Assembly (NCBI RefSeq): GCF_010550675.1
Contig: NZ_JAAGOA010000013.1
Span: 124,001 to 188,000, forward strand
Direction: 5' to 3'
Length of the DNA: 64,000 bases
Origin: Phytoactinopolyspora halotolerans
Lineage (GTDB): Bacteria > Actinomycetota > Actinomycetes > Jiangellales > Jiangellaceae
Under the pieces are notes generated by a model. That model was given only the letters and a program-made list of their open reading frames with translations. It ran no database searches and was not told the origin of the DNA. The position numbers and the translations under genes are program-made. How positions within the stretch are numbered: the stretch's first letter is position 1; each line of letters begins with the position of its first letter. Shown one piece after another: positions 1 to 9,054 of this stretch.

Positions 1-1183
1 GGACCCACGGAATCACGCCTTCGTAGGAGGTGTAGTACGAGCGCTCCCGGCCGTAGCGGTTGCGGTACCGGACGTGGATCTGGTCGCCGTACCCGTTCAG
101 GACGGCGTTCCGGGCCTTTTTCGGCAGCGACTCGAACGGCGCGTCGGTACGGAATCCGATGGTCTCCGCCAGGGCTGTCACCAGTCGCTTGAAGTAGTCC
201 GAGGTCTGTGCGGGTGCCCACGGTGCCAGCGCCCCGTCGTCCAGGCTGGCGGACGGATCCGGAACCACGAGCTCCTCGTCCACCTCCATCCGCGTGCCCA
301 GCCCGGAACACTCCGGGCAGGCGCCGAACGGCGAGTTGAACGAGAAGGTCCTCGGCTCCAGCTCCTCGAAGGACAGGTCATCGTACGGGCAGTACAGGTG
401 CTCGGAGTAGACCCGTTCGCGGTTCTCGTCGTCCTCCGGAAGGTCGACGAAGTCGAGGTTGACCAGGCCGCCGGACAGCCGGAGCGCGGTCTCGACCGAG
501 TCGGTCAGCCGACGCACCGCCGACGGCTTGACGGTGAGCCGGTCCACCACCACCTCGATGGTGTGCTTCTCCTGCTTTTTCAGCTTGGGGACATCGGTGA
601 GCTGATAGACGGTCCCGTCGACGCGAGCCCGGCTGTAGCCCTGCGATTGCAAGGTGCGGAACAGGTCGACGTACTCGCCCTTGCGCTCCCGGACCACCGG
701 CGCGAGCACCTGGAAGCGGGTTCCCTCCTCCAGCTCCACTACCCGGTCGACGATCGATTGCGGCGTCTGCCGCCCGATCGGCCGCCGACACTGGGGACAG
801 TGCGGCCGACCGGCCCGGGCATAGAGCAGGCGCAGGTAGTCATAGACCTCGGTGATGGTGCCGACCGTGGAGCGCGGGTTGCGCGACGTCGATTTCTGGT
901 CGATGGAGACCGCAGGCGACAGTCCTTCGATGAAGTCGACGTCCGGCTTGTCCATCTGCCCCAGGAACTGCCGGGCATATGCGGACAGCGACTCGACGTA
1001 CCTGCGCTGCCCCTCGGCGAAGATGGTGTCGAAGGCCAGGCTCGATTTCCCAGAACCGGACAGACCGGTGAACACGATCAGGGAGTCCCGTGGCAGGTCC
1101 AGCGAGACGTCCTTCAGGTTGTGCTCACGCGCCCCCCGTACGACGAGGCGGTCACCCGTGTAAGTGGTGGTCCGTTCGGTCAT
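1..1183 (-). CDS. uvrA: Excinuclease ABC subunit UvrA, N-terminal part (cut by window edge)
   Basis: UvrA is the damage-recognising ATPase of nucleotide excision repair; it loads UvrB on DNA. About 394 N-terminal residues are visible and the rest lies before base 1. The Walker A motif [10 protein letters not shown] is near residue 40, followed by the typical stretch [20 protein letters not shown] and the Q-loop region [17 protein letters not shown]. The insertion domain keeps [15 protein letters not shown], but the first half of the zinc motif reads CPYDD, so only three of the four classic cysteines are seen; I believe this is common in actinobacteria. The start is ATG at 1183, with GGAGAG about 9 bases upstream. 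uvrB lies 14 kb away on the same strand. Confidence 0.97.
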   Translation of the reverse strand, partial: MTERTTTYTGDRLVVRGAREHNLKDVSLDLPRDSLIVFTGLSGSGKSSLAFDTIFAEGQRRYVESLSAYARQFLGQMDKPDVDFIEGLSPAVSIDQKSTSRNPRSTVGTITEVYDYLRLLYARAGRPHCPQCRRPIGRQTPQSIVDRVVELEEGTRFQVLAPVVRERKGEYVDLFRTLQSQGYSRARVDGTVYQLTDVPKLKKQEKHTIEVVVDRLTVKPSAVRRLTDSVETALRLSGGLVNLDFVDLPEDDENRERVYSEHLYCPYDDLSFEELEPRTFSFNSPFGACPECSGLGTRMEVDEELVVPDPSASLDDGALAPWAPAQTSDYFKRLVTALAETIGFRTDAPFESLPKKARNAVLNGYGDQIHVRYRNRYGRERSYYTSYEGVIPWV

Positions 1184-1387
1184 CAGCCGGCTCTCTCCGA
1201 TATCGTCATATTCTCCTCATGCACATCAGTGTGCATGTCGGCACGCAGGTCAGGCGTACCCATCGCATGGTATGTGCCCTCACCGACAAAGTTGGCGCTC
1301 GTGCGCCGTCTCGTTGGCCGACGCGACGTCGGTCACGGTAGGTTAGCGAACGTGGCTGCCACGTCTTCCAGGTCTTTTCCGAACACC

Positions 1388-2101
1388 GTGAGCGATAGCG
1401 ACGAATCGGCCGGCCCTATCACGGCCGCGACCGACCGGCTGATCATCACCGCGGGCACGCTCAACGCTGAAACGCTGACCGGTCCTAGCTTATGCCCCGG
1501 GTGGAGCCGCGCCCACGTGCTGACGCATGTCGCTCGCAGTGCGGATGCGTTGACCAATCTCCTGACGTGGGCCCGAACCGGCAAGGAGACACCCGCGTAT
1601 CCGAGCCGGGAAGCCCGCCAGGCCGACATCGAAGCCGGCGCCGACCGGTCCCTCGACGACCTGATCGAGGACGTCAAGATCGCCTCGGACAGGTTCGCGT
1701 CCGCCGTGACCGAACTGCCGGCGGACGCCTGGCAGCATGAAGTCCGGATCGGCACCGGCACCGGCGGCAAGACCATTCCGGCTCGTCGCACGTTGTGGCT
1801 CCGGTTGCAGGAGCTTGAGGTACACCACGTCGATCTCGACGCGGGATACACCTGGAACGACTGGCCGGAGATGTTCGTCAAGCGGGCACTGGCGGAAGCG
1901 GTCCGCAACCTCGGCCAGCGCGATGACGCGCCGCAGCTCACCCTGGTGATCGATGGCGGCGCCGCACGCATCGGGCCGAGCGGCGGAACCACCGTCTCCG
2001 GCTCGGCGCGTCCCATGCTGGCCTGGTTGCTCGGCCGCTCGTCGGGTCAGGAGCTGACCACGCCCGACGGTCCGCTACCCGCACTACCGGCGCTGCTGTA
2101 G
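1388..2101 (+). CDS. Maleylpyruvate isomerase family mycothiol-dependent enzyme
   Basis: Protein of about 237 residues with the DinB-like fold of mycothiol-dependent maleylpyruvate isomerases. The metal-site histidine pattern is visible as HVLTHVARSAD near residue 40, with acidic and histidine ligands expected around LQELEVHHVDLDAG (about residue 145); a C-terminal SCP2-like region follows. Members use mycothiol as cofactor for isomerisation or thiol-transfer reactions; the substrate here is unknown. The GTG at 1388 gives a family-typical N-terminus; another in-frame GTG at 1352 is possible. The stop codon abuts the ATG of the metallo-beta-lactamase-fold gene, so the two are probably co-transcribed, divergent from uvrA. 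Confidence 0.85.
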   Translation: MSDSDESAGPITAATDRLIITAGTLNAETLTGPSLCPGWSRAHVLTHVARSADALTNLLTWARTGKETPAYPSREARQADIEAGADRSLDDLIEDVKIASDRFASAVTELPADAWQHEVRIGTGTGGKTIPARRTLWLRLQELEVHHVDLDAGYTWNDWPEMFVKRALAEAVRNLGQRDDAPQLTLVIDGGAARIGPSGGTTVSGSARPMLAWLLGRSSGQELTTPDGPLPALPALL

Positions 2102-2758
2102 ATGTACTCCGGCCACGTCTCCCCCGGCGGACCACCCGCGGTCCGAGAGCTGGCAGAGCTCATCGTCAACAAGGTCTCGGTCGGCGGAAGCGGCTGGGAC
2201 AACAACGCCTACGTGCTGCGTTGCCGGGACACCGGCGAGGAGTTGCTGATCGACGCGGCCGACGAACCGGAGCGGATCCTCACCACTTGCGGCGAAGGAC
2301 CTCTCGTTCGGATCGTCACCACGCACCGACACCGCGACCACTGGCGCGCGTTGGCCGAAGTGGTCGAGCGGACGGAAGCGATCACGGTGGCGCACGCAGA
2401 TGACGCGCCGGCAATCTCGGTACCGACCGCCGAAGAGGTCCGCGACGGCGACCGGGTCCGGTTCGGTCGGATTGAGCTAGAGGTCATCCATCTGGTCGGG
2501 CATACTCCAGGGAGCATCGCGCTGCTCTACGACGACCCGACCGGCTCACCGCACCTATGGACCGGAGACTCGCTCTTTCCGGGCGGTGTCGGAAAGACGA
2601 CGTCGCCGGAGAACTTCGCGTCCTTGATCGGCGACGTGGAGCGCAAGCTCTTCGGCCGGCTGCCCGATGAGACCTGGGTCTACCCCGGCCACGGCGACGA
2701 CACGACACTCGGCCACGAGCGCCCGCATCTCGCAGAGTGGCGAAGCCGCGGCTGGTGA
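2102..2758 (+). CDS. MBL-fold metallo-hydrolase (glyoxalase II-like)
   Basis: A 218-residue metallo-beta-lactamase-fold hydrolase. The signature HxHxDH is present as THRHRDH (about residue 75). Further metal ligands follow in GHTPGS (residue 135), TGDSLF (155) and YPGHGDDTTLG near the C-terminus, the order seen in glyoxalase II-like thioester hydrolases. It is probably cytoplasmic, as no signal peptide is present. It starts one base after the stop of the mycothiol-dependent enzyme gene, implying translational coupling and perhaps a joint role in thiol-adduct metabolism; that link is inference. A perfect 6-bp hairpin just after the stop may end the transcript. Confidence 0.9.
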   Translation: MYSGHVSPGGPPAVRELAELIVNKVSVGGSGWDNNAYVLRCRDTGEELLIDAADEPERILTTCGEGPLVRIVTTHRHRDHWRALAEVVERTEAITVAHADDAPAISVPTAEEVRDGDRVRFGRIELEVIHLVGHTPGSIALLYDDPTGSPHLWTGDSLFPGGVGKTTSPENFASLIGDVERKLFGRLPDETWVYPGHGDDTTLGHERPHLAEWRSRGW

Positions 2759-2763
2759 CGCAC

Positions 2764-2779
2764 CCCGCCTTGAGGCGGG
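2764..2779 (+). terminator. Short perfect hairpin after the MBL-fold gene
   Basis: CCCGCC-TTGA-GGCGGG forms a perfect 6-bp stem with a 4-base loop five bases after the stop codon. There is no T-run, as is common in GC-rich genomes. It could act as a weak terminator. Confidence 0.5.
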
Positions 2780-2807
2780 ACGTACCCCGTCTTGAAGTGT
2801 GTGGGCA

Positions 2808-2857
2808 GCACGAGGCCCCGGCGCAGGCGTTTCTGTGCCGGGGACCGTGGCTCGTGC
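2808..2857 (-). terminator. Large hairpin downstream of the HNH gene
   Basis: Outer arms GCACGAG (2808-2814) and CTCGTGC (2851-2857) enclose inner arms CCCCGGC (2816-2822) and GCCGGGG (2837-2843). It lies between the convergent MBL-fold and HNH genes and probably terminates the HNH transcript or both. Similar hairpins can also mark the edges of repeat elements. Confidence 0.6.
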
Positions 2858-2893
2858 AGGGGCGAGCTTCTGCTTGCTGACATACGGGCGTTG

Positions 2894-4768
2894 TCAGGTT
2901 TCGGGTGGGGGTTGGTGGTCGTGTCGGGGTCGGGTGTTGCGTCTGGGTGTGCGGTCCGGGTCCACCCACGGGGGCGGGAGGAATTCGGGGTGCCCGTCGG
3001 TGCCGAGGCGGACTTCCCAGCCGCCGTGGTGGATGACGCGGTGGTGGTGCGTGCAGACCAGGACGAGGTTCTCCAGGTCGGTGGGGCCACCGTCGGCCCA
3101 ATGGACGATGTGGTGTGCTTGGGTCCAGGCCGGGGGTCGGGTGCAGCCGGGGAAGGCGCAGCCGCGGTCGCGGGCGATGAGGGCGGTGTAGATGCCGGGA
3201 GTGACCAGTCGTTCGGTGCGTCCGACGCGCAGGGGGACGCCGTGCTGGTCGACCAGGACGGTGGTGATGTCGGCGTCGCAGGCCAGGCGGCGTAGTGATT
3301 CCGAGGAGATGGGTCCGCCGTGGGTGAGTTCGGCCGGGGCGACACCGAAGCGTCGGGCCCAGGTGTCCTGGAGCCACCGCGGGGGTGTGTCGGGGTGCGT
3401 ACAGCCACCCGCGGTGAACACCCCACCCTCCCTACCAACGCCAGCGCCACCAGCGCCACCAGCGCCGTCGTCACGGCCGTCGCCGGCGTCACTGTGGGCG
3501 CTGCCCACATGGGCGTCCGCGCCGGAGCCGTCCGCGTCAGCGTTGTCGACGTGGGCGCTGTCACTGCCGTCGCCGTCGCTGCCGTGGTTGTTCTGGCTCG
3601 TGGTGTGGTCGAGCAGGGTGTTCAGGTTGGCGAGCAGGAGGAGTTGGGTGGGGTGGCCGTGGCGGGTGGGTAGGGTGTCGGTGGCCAGGGCACGGCGGGC
3701 GAGTTCGGTCAACGCATCGGCCAGGCGCTGGTCCGCGGCGCGCTGGTCTTTCTCGCCGTCCTTGCCCGGTTCGGGCGCGGCCAGCGGGTCCAGTGCGCTG
3801 CGCACGATCGCCGCGGCCTCGGTGCCCAGCAGCCCGGTGATGCGCACGGTGCCGTCCCCCCGATCACAGATACGCAGCGACCGTTTACGCTGGGCGCGCT
3901 CGTCGCGGTCTTCCAGACTGTCACTGGTGAGCACATGCAGCAGGTGATCGGCCAGGCGCTGCAGCGTGGCCGGGTCGTACTCGCGGGCGAACGCGGCCAG
4001 GTCGTCCTCCGCGCGGGCGGCGTCGTCGGCGGGGATGTCGGTGGGGATCTTCGCCATGGTCTTGGCGATCACCACGGCATGCTCATACGAGATCGCTCCC
4101 TCGACCATGCCGGCCAGGGTGGCCGGCATACCGCGTGCGTTTTTCACCGCGGTCACGCTGGCGCCCCAGTCCTGCACCGGCGCCGGGGGTGTGAGCCGAT
4201 GCCCGAGATCCACACACGCCTTCGCCACACCGGGGCGCAGATTCAACACCTCACGCAGCCACGCCGTACACGAGGACGCACCCATCCGCCGCCCAAGATC
4301 CCGCGTGTCGGACTCGGCGACCAGCCGGGTGAACAACTCCGCCTGCCGAGCCGCCACCGCATGCACCCGCCGGATCGCCACCGCCAGATCGTCGTCGTTC
4401 AACCCCGCCGCATCCACCTCACGACCCTGGGCGAACCCGGCATCCAAGGCGTCGAGCACATCGAACACCAGATGCCCACCACCACCGCCACCGCGCTCGC
4501 CGGCCAGGTCCGCATCCTCGGCGACGCCGTGATCGCCCTGGCCGGAACCGCCGTGGTCGGCGCCGTGCTCATCCCGGGCGTCGCCGCCGTCACCCTGGCC
4601 GCGGCCGCCCCGGCGGCCCCGGTCGCCCCGGCCACGGTCGCTCTGGCCGGAGGTTTCCGCGGCCGTGCCCGCGAACCCGTCGGCGCTGCCGGATGCGCGC
4701 GAGGCGGACCCGGCTCCGGCGGCCTCGCCGGAGCCATCGGGGCTGCTGTAGTGACTGGAGTCGAACAT
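2894..4768 (-). CDS. HNH endonuclease / DUF222 protein (REP13E12 family)
   Basis: A 624-residue protein of the actinobacterial 13E12-repeat family: a central DUF222 helical domain (about residues 115-330) and a C-terminal HNH nuclease domain. The HNH core reads GCAFPGCTRPP, then QAHHIVHWADGG and NLVLVCTHHHRVIHHGGW, giving the zinc cysteines and catalytic histidines. The first 90 residues and a stretch before the HNH domain are low-complexity Gly/Asp/Ser/Ala. Family members are multi-copy and nuclease-like, but their biological role is not established. ATG 4768 is preferred over ATG 4777 because a TACAAT -10 box overlaps the latter and places the transcript start at 4768 (leaderless). Confidence 0.88.
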   Translation of the reverse strand: MFDSSHYSSPDGSGEAAGAGSASRASGSADGFAGTAAETSGQSDRGRGDRGRRGGRGQGDGGDARDEHGADHGGSGQGDHGVAEDADLAGERGGGGGGHLVFDVLDALDAGFAQGREVDAAGLNDDDLAVAIRRVHAVAARQAELFTRLVAESDTRDLGRRMGASSCTAWLREVLNLRPGVAKACVDLGHRLTPPAPVQDWGASVTAVKNARGMPATLAGMVEGAISYEHAVVIAKTMAKIPTDIPADDAARAEDDLAAFAREYDPATLQRLADHLLHVLTSDSLEDRDERAQRKRSLRICDRGDGTVRITGLLGTEAAAIVRSALDPLAAPEPGKDGEKDQRAADQRLADALTELARRALATDTLPTRHGHPTQLLLLANLNTLLDHTTSQNNHGSDGDGSDSAHVDNADADGSGADAHVGSAHSDAGDGRDDGAGGAGGAGVGREGGVFTAGGCTHPDTPPRWLQDTWARRFGVAPAELTHGGPISSESLRRLACDADITTVLVDQHGVPLRVGRTERLVTPGIYTALIARDRGCAFPGCTRPPAWTQAHHIVHWADGGPTDLENLVLVCTHHHRVIHHGGWEVRLGTDGHPEFLPPPWVDPDRTPRRNTRPRHDHQPPPET

Positions 4769-4775
4769 GTGTCTC

Positions 4776-4799
4776 ATTGTAGGCGATCTTACCGCCTAC
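4776..4799 (-). promoter_or_regulatory. Predicted leaderless promoter with inverted repeat for the HNH gene
   Basis: On the minus strand a TACAAT -10 box (4781 to 4776) is followed by 7 bases and then ATG at 4768, the spacing of a leaderless transcript. An inverted repeat, GTAGGCG (4779-4785) and CGCCTAC (4793-4799), overlaps the -10 box and could be an operator. No good -35 box is seen. Confidence 0.55.
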
Positions 4800-5220
4800 A
4801 TCCACAGGTGTTCGTACGCTAACCGCGTAATAAGGGAATCAAACCGTGCCACACAGAGGATGTCGCTGTAATGCGTACCGAACCGAGCGCACCTGCCGCG
4901 ACTATGACGATGAGTTCAGTGGTAAGGCACCTGGTTGGGAGGCTCGACTAGAAGGCCGCCACTCCTGACTTCCCACCGGCGCCAGCGGCCGCCGCCACTG
5001 GCACAGGAACCGATAACGGCCCATTGATCGACATCATCCCTACGATGCGCGGGTGAAACGCACCAAACGCGACCGCTGCAACTCGCCGCCAGACGCCTCA
5101 TCCCGGTGCCGTCTCAGTCGCTCGGGTGCCAGGCCGACGTGCTCCGCCAGGATCCCCGCCGCCTATCGGCGGTGACCCGGGAACAAGGCCACGGAGCCGC
5201 GTAGCCCTCCGCGTAGCCTG
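4800..5220. other. Intergenic stretch without recognisable gene
   Basis: No coding signal is convincing on either strand between the HNH promoter and the pseudogene remnant. The last 60 bases contain two in-frame stops (5202 and 5214) ahead of the conserved part of the pseudogene, and a short repeat CCGCGTAG (5197-5204 and 5209-5216). It may hold the decayed 5' end of that gene. Confidence 0.4.
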
Positions 5221-5765
5221 CTCACCGACACTACGCCGGACAGCTTGCCGAGGCGCTGGACCTTCAGACTGGCAAGGCGGTCATTGTCCACGCATCTGCC
5301 CTTGCCGATGCACGCAAGGCCATGAGGGCACTGCTCTTGAGCAACCAACGACGGCTCCACTTCAATGACGAGGGCACCGCGCCGCCGAAGATCATCAGTA
5401 CCGTCCGGGATCTGAGACCTGCCGGCCGCATCTATGCGAGCAGCGGCGGACGAGACGCACGCGACGAGTGCCTCCGAGCCATGGTCCCAGGGCTGGCCGC
5501 GTCCGTTGTCGACTGCGTCCGGTGTCGACCGCGTTGCCATCGAGTGTGACGAGTCAATAGCCAAGCTCGATCGACAAGTCCTGTACCAGGCGACAAAAGC
5601 CCTATGCACCTCTCGGCCACCCGAGTATGTGCACCTGAGAGCTCACGAAGAGTTTCTTCTCTGTCTCCCGGACGCGATCGCATGGTGCTGGGCCAAAGGT
5701 GGCGTATGGCGCCGCGGTCGTCCGGTCCGCCACATGCCCACGTCACTCCGACCGTCGTCGTGTGA
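5221..5765 (+). pseudogene. Frameshifted remnant of a conserved hypothetical actinobacterial protein
   Basis: Protein-like sequence runs in one frame from about 5229 (YAGQLAEALDLQTGKAVIV, then LLLSNQRRLHFNDEG) to 5514. It continues in the next frame (SGVDRVAIECDESIAKLDRQ, then LRAHEEFLLCLPDAIAWCWA) to about 5730. The break is a 16-bp tandem duplication: 5499-5514 and 5515-5530 differ at only two bases, and deleting one copy restores a single frame reading AASGVDRVA. The N-terminal side is closed by stops at 5202 and 5214. The residue pattern resembles a family of uncharacterised actinobacterial proteins (possibly DUF3800-like), recalled rather than searched. Function unknown. Confidence 0.65.
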
Positions 5766-5824
5766 TGTGCCGTGTTGCCTCGGCCCGCCCCACAGGACAA
5801 CCCATGCCGACCCCGCAGGCACGG

Positions 5825-8800
5825 TCAAGAACGTGCGAATCGGACAGTCACGATCTGGAACGGTCGCATCTCCAGATCGATGCTGCCATCGTCGCGCGTT
5901 GAACGGGCCTCGTCGCTACCTGACCGGCCCAGCGGGCGCTCGAGGAGGTCGGTGCGGTACGCCCGCCACGCATCGAAGGACGGGGTGACGCGTGCTGTCG
6001 CGCGTCCGCCGAGTGACTCGTACAGCCGCACGACGACGTCGCCGGACCGGTCCTCGGCCAGCTTGACCGCCTCCACCACCACCGCCGGATTGTCCACAGT
6101 GATCAGCGGCTCGACCGCACCGCTCCCCCGGACCTCGCGCACCGGCAGGTTCAGCCGGTAGCCCTCGCGCACGGCGTCGCCGATCGAGGCACCCACCCGC
6201 AGCGAGCATCGCAGGACGTGCTCCCCCTGGTCCGCGTCCGGGTCTGGGAACAGCGGCGCACGCAGCAGCGACAGCCGCACCGTCGTCGTCGTGCCACCGT
6301 CGCCGCCGTCGTCGTCGCGCCGTGTCGTCCGGGCGACGTCGTGCCCGTACGTCGAGTCGTTCGCCACCGCCACGCCGTAGCCGGACTCGCCGACGTGCAC
6401 CCACCGGTGTGCGCAGATCTCGAACTTGGCCGCATCCCAGGAGGTGTTCGCGTGCGTCGGCCGGAAGACGTGACCGAACTGGGTCTCCGACGCCGAGCGG
6501 TCCGCATGCACATCCAGCGGGAACGCCAGCTTCAGCAACTTCTGCCGCTCGTGCCAGTCGATCGTCGTCTCGATGTCCACGGTCGGTTCGTCGCCGTCGA
6601 GGGTGATCACCTGCGTCACCGACGACGAGGCGAAGGTCCGCCGCACGCGCACGCCACGCCTGCCGCCGTCCAGCTCCACCACATCCACCTCGTCGGCATC
6701 GACCAGCGCGGTCGCGGCGTGCCGGTCCAGCTGGTCGACGTCCCACGCGTCCCACTGCGTCGGCGTGTCGCGGAAGAGCTGCAGCATATTCGCCGGCGTG
6801 CCCGATGGGATCACCTCGCGCCCGGCGGCAAGGTCACGCACCGACGTGATCAGCCCACGCTCGTCGACGACGACCCGCACCGCGGCGTTCTCCAACACGA
6901 AGTCCGACCCGGAGACGGCCGTCGACGCCACGACGTCCTCGACACCACCGGTGGCGCTGGTGGCACCAATAGCGCTGCTGGTGGTACTCGCAGCGCCCAT
7001 GCCGTCGCCGTCGGCAGGGACGCGAGGGCTGCGGCCGGCACCGAGCGCGGGCGCCCCGCCGGCCGGGAACGGGCCCGCGTTGAACATGATCCGGTCGTCG
7101 CCGTCGTCCGCCAGCGCCCGCAGCGACGCGTCGATCAACTCCTCCACGTCGGCGCCCACCTGCGCGTAGTTCCGTTCGGCCTCGCGGTGCACCCAGGCGA
7201 TCGACGAACCGGGCAGGATGTCGTGGAACTGTTGCAACAGCACCAGCTGCCAGAGCCGCTCCAGCTCGTCGTACGGGTACTCGCGACCCTGCCGGACGGC
7301 CGCCGTCGTCGCCCAGAGTTCAGCTTCCCGCAACAGATGCTCGCTGCGCCGGTTGCCACGTTTGGTCCGCGCCTGCGAGGTGTAGGTGCCGCGGTGAAAC
7401 TCCAGATACAACTCGCCCGACCACACCGGCGGGTCGGCGTACTCGGCTTCGGTGGCGGAGAAGAAGTCGGCCGGGCCGGCCAGCTCGACCGTCGGCGAAC
7501 CTTCCAGTGACCTCAGCCGCGCCGCGGCGGCCAGCATCTCCCGGGTCGGTCCACCACCGCCGTCGCCGTACCCGAACGGAACCAGCGACGTGCGAGCCCG
7601 CCCCTTCTCCGCGAACTGCCGCTGCGCGCGGGCCAGCTCCGCAGCGCTCAGCTCCGAGTTGTACGTGTCCACCGGTGGGAAATGGGTGAACAGCCGGGTG
7701 CCGTCGATGCCCTCCCACAGGAACGTGTGGTGCGGCATCGTGTTGGTCTCGTTCCAGGAGATCTTCTGGGTCAGGAACCACCGGCTGCCGGCGGCGCGCA
7801 CAATCTGCGGCATCGCCGCCGAATACCCGAACGAGTCCGGCAGCCAGACCTCTTGCGGTTCCACTCCGAACTCCTCGGCGAAGAACCGCTTGCCGGCGAC
7901 GAACTGCCGCGCCATCGCCTCGCCGCCAGGCATGTTGGTGTCCGACTCCACCCACATGCCGCCGACCGGAACGAACCGGCCCTCCCGCACCCGGGCACGG
8001 ATCCGTTCGAACAATTGCGGGTAGTGATCCCGTATCCACGCGTACTGCTGCGCCGACGACGCCGCGAACACCAGCCCGGGCTCCTCGTCCATCAGGGTGA
8101 GCACGTTCGAGAAGGTCCGCGCACATTTGCGCACCGTCTCGCGGACCGGCCACAACCAGGCCGAGTCGATGTGCGCATGCCCGACCGCCACGACCCGGTG
8201 CGCACTGGCGTAGGCCGGCTGCGCCAGCACGTCGCGCAGGGCTGCGCGCCCGTCCGCCGCCGTGCCGGCCACGTCGTCCGGATCGACGGCGCGCATCATT
8301 TCCTCCAGCGCGCGCAGGATCTCCGCTCGTCGCGGAAGGTCGGCCGGCAATTCTCGCATCAAGCCGGCCAGTGTCCACACGTCCCGCTCGAGCTCCCACA
8401 CCTGCACATCCAGCTCGGCCACATCCAGCTGCCGCAGCCGGTACAGCGTCTCGTCGCCGGCGGTCTCCGGATCACCCAGCGGCGTCGGCCGAAAGGAAAA
8501 CCCGTCGGCGACGTCGGGGTTCGCCGCCGCCTCCACGTACACGTCGATCTCCGCTCCCGGCGCGGCGTCGGCCAGCGGCACGTACCGGTTGCGCGGTTCG
8601 ACGGCCTTGATGACGCCACCGTCGGGCGCGTAGACCGTCGCCTCGGCTTGGAACCCCGGTTGCGTCTCACTGAACCCGAGATCGAGCAGCAGTTCGACCC
8701 GCGCGCCGTCGGCGTCGCCACCCCAGCCGTCCGGCACCCTTCCGGCCAGACGGAACCACACCGTCTCCCACGGCCGGCCCCAGCGCTGTCCGATCGCGGC

Positions 8801-8965
8801 CGGCTCGAACGGCTGGGTGACGGCCTTCTCGAACGGTACCGGCTCTCCGGGCACGGCCCACGCCTGCACCGCCAGCGGCGACGTCCGGCGGTAGACGGCC
8901 GGCCGGATCCGCTCCCGGACGAACCGGTCCAGCCGGGCCTCCACCAAGCGCGAGTTGTCATGCAT
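5825..8965 (-). CDS. Alpha-mannosidase, glycoside hydrolase family 38
   Basis: A 1046-residue GH38 enzyme that hydrolyses alpha-mannosides by a retaining mechanism. After an N-terminal beta/helical region (1-250) the catalytic domain begins with the zinc motif AVGHAHIDSAWLWPVRE (about residue 265). The nucleophile Asp lies in WLPDSFGYSAAMPQ (about 375). The conserved middle helical bundle and C-terminal beta-sandwich follow, with an extra Ala/Gly/Ser-rich insertion near residue 660. There is no signal peptide, so it acts in the cytoplasm on imported mannosides. ATG at 8965 has GGAGT upstream. It is the last gene of the operon with the binding protein and two permeases, 89 bp after the second permease. 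Confidence 0.95.
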   Translation of the reverse strand: MHDNSRLVEARLDRFVRERIRPAVYRRTSPLAVQAWAVPGEPVPFEKAVTQPFEPAAIGQRWGRPWETVWFRLAGRVPDGWGGDADGARVELLLDLGFSETQPGFQAEATVYAPDGGVIKAVEPRNRYVPLADAAPGAEIDVYVEAAANPDVADGFSFRPTPLGDPETAGDETLYRLRQLDVAELDVQVWELERDVWTLAGLMRELPADLPRRAEILRALEEMMRAVDPDDVAGTAADGRAALRDVLAQPAYASAHRVVAVGHAHIDSAWLWPVRETVRKCARTFSNVLTLMDEEPGLVFAASSAQQYAWIRDHYPQLFERIRARVREGRFVPVGGMWVESDTNMPGGEAMARQFVAGKRFFAEEFGVEPQEVWLPDSFGYSAAMPQIVRAAGSRWFLTQKISWNETNTMPHHTFLWEGIDGTRLFTHFPPVDTYNSELSAAELARAQRQFAEKGRARTSLVPFGYGDGGGGPTREMLAAAARLRSLEGSPTVELAGPADFFSATEAEYADPPVWSGELYLEFHRGTYTSQARTKRGNRRSEHLLREAELWATTAAVRQGREYPYDELERLWQLVLLQQFHDILPGSSIAWVHREAERNYAQVGADVEELIDASLRALADDGDDRIMFNAGPFPAGGAPALGAGRSPRVPADGDGMGAASTTSSAIGATSATGGVEDVVASTAVSGSDFVLENAAVRVVVDERGLITSVRDLAAGREVIPSGTPANMLQLFRDTPTQWDAWDVDQLDRHAATALVDADEVDVVELDGGRRGVRVRRTFASSSVTQVITLDGDEPTVDIETTIDWHERQKLLKLAFPLDVHADRSASETQFGHVFRPTHANTSWDAAKFEICAHRWVHVGESGYGVAVANDSTYGHDVARTTRRDDDGGDGGTTTTVRLSLLRAPLFPDPDADQGEHVLRCSLRVGASIGDAVREGYRLNLPVREVRGSGAVEPLITVDNPAVVVEAVKLAEDRSGDVVVRLYESLGGRATARVTPSFDAWRAYRTDLLERPLGRSGSDEARSTRDDGSIDLEMRPFQIVTVRFARS

Positions 8966-9054
8966 ACACGAACTCCTTCTCTGCGCCCATGACCATCAAC
9001 CCCCAGACCGGAGACGGCCTGGACGAGGAATCGGTGATCTCTGGGCGATACGGG

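Noticed and set aside
74-1351. Long plus-strand open frame opposite uvrA, joined in frame to the isomerase gene
   Set aside because: The part before 1352 is antisense to conserved UvrA sequence and has no protein-like features; only the part from 1388 matches a known family.
2894-4768. HNH gene as part of an intein or restriction system
   Set aside because: It has no intein splicing motifs and no methyltransferase neighbour; the DUF222-HNH layout fits the REP13E12 family.
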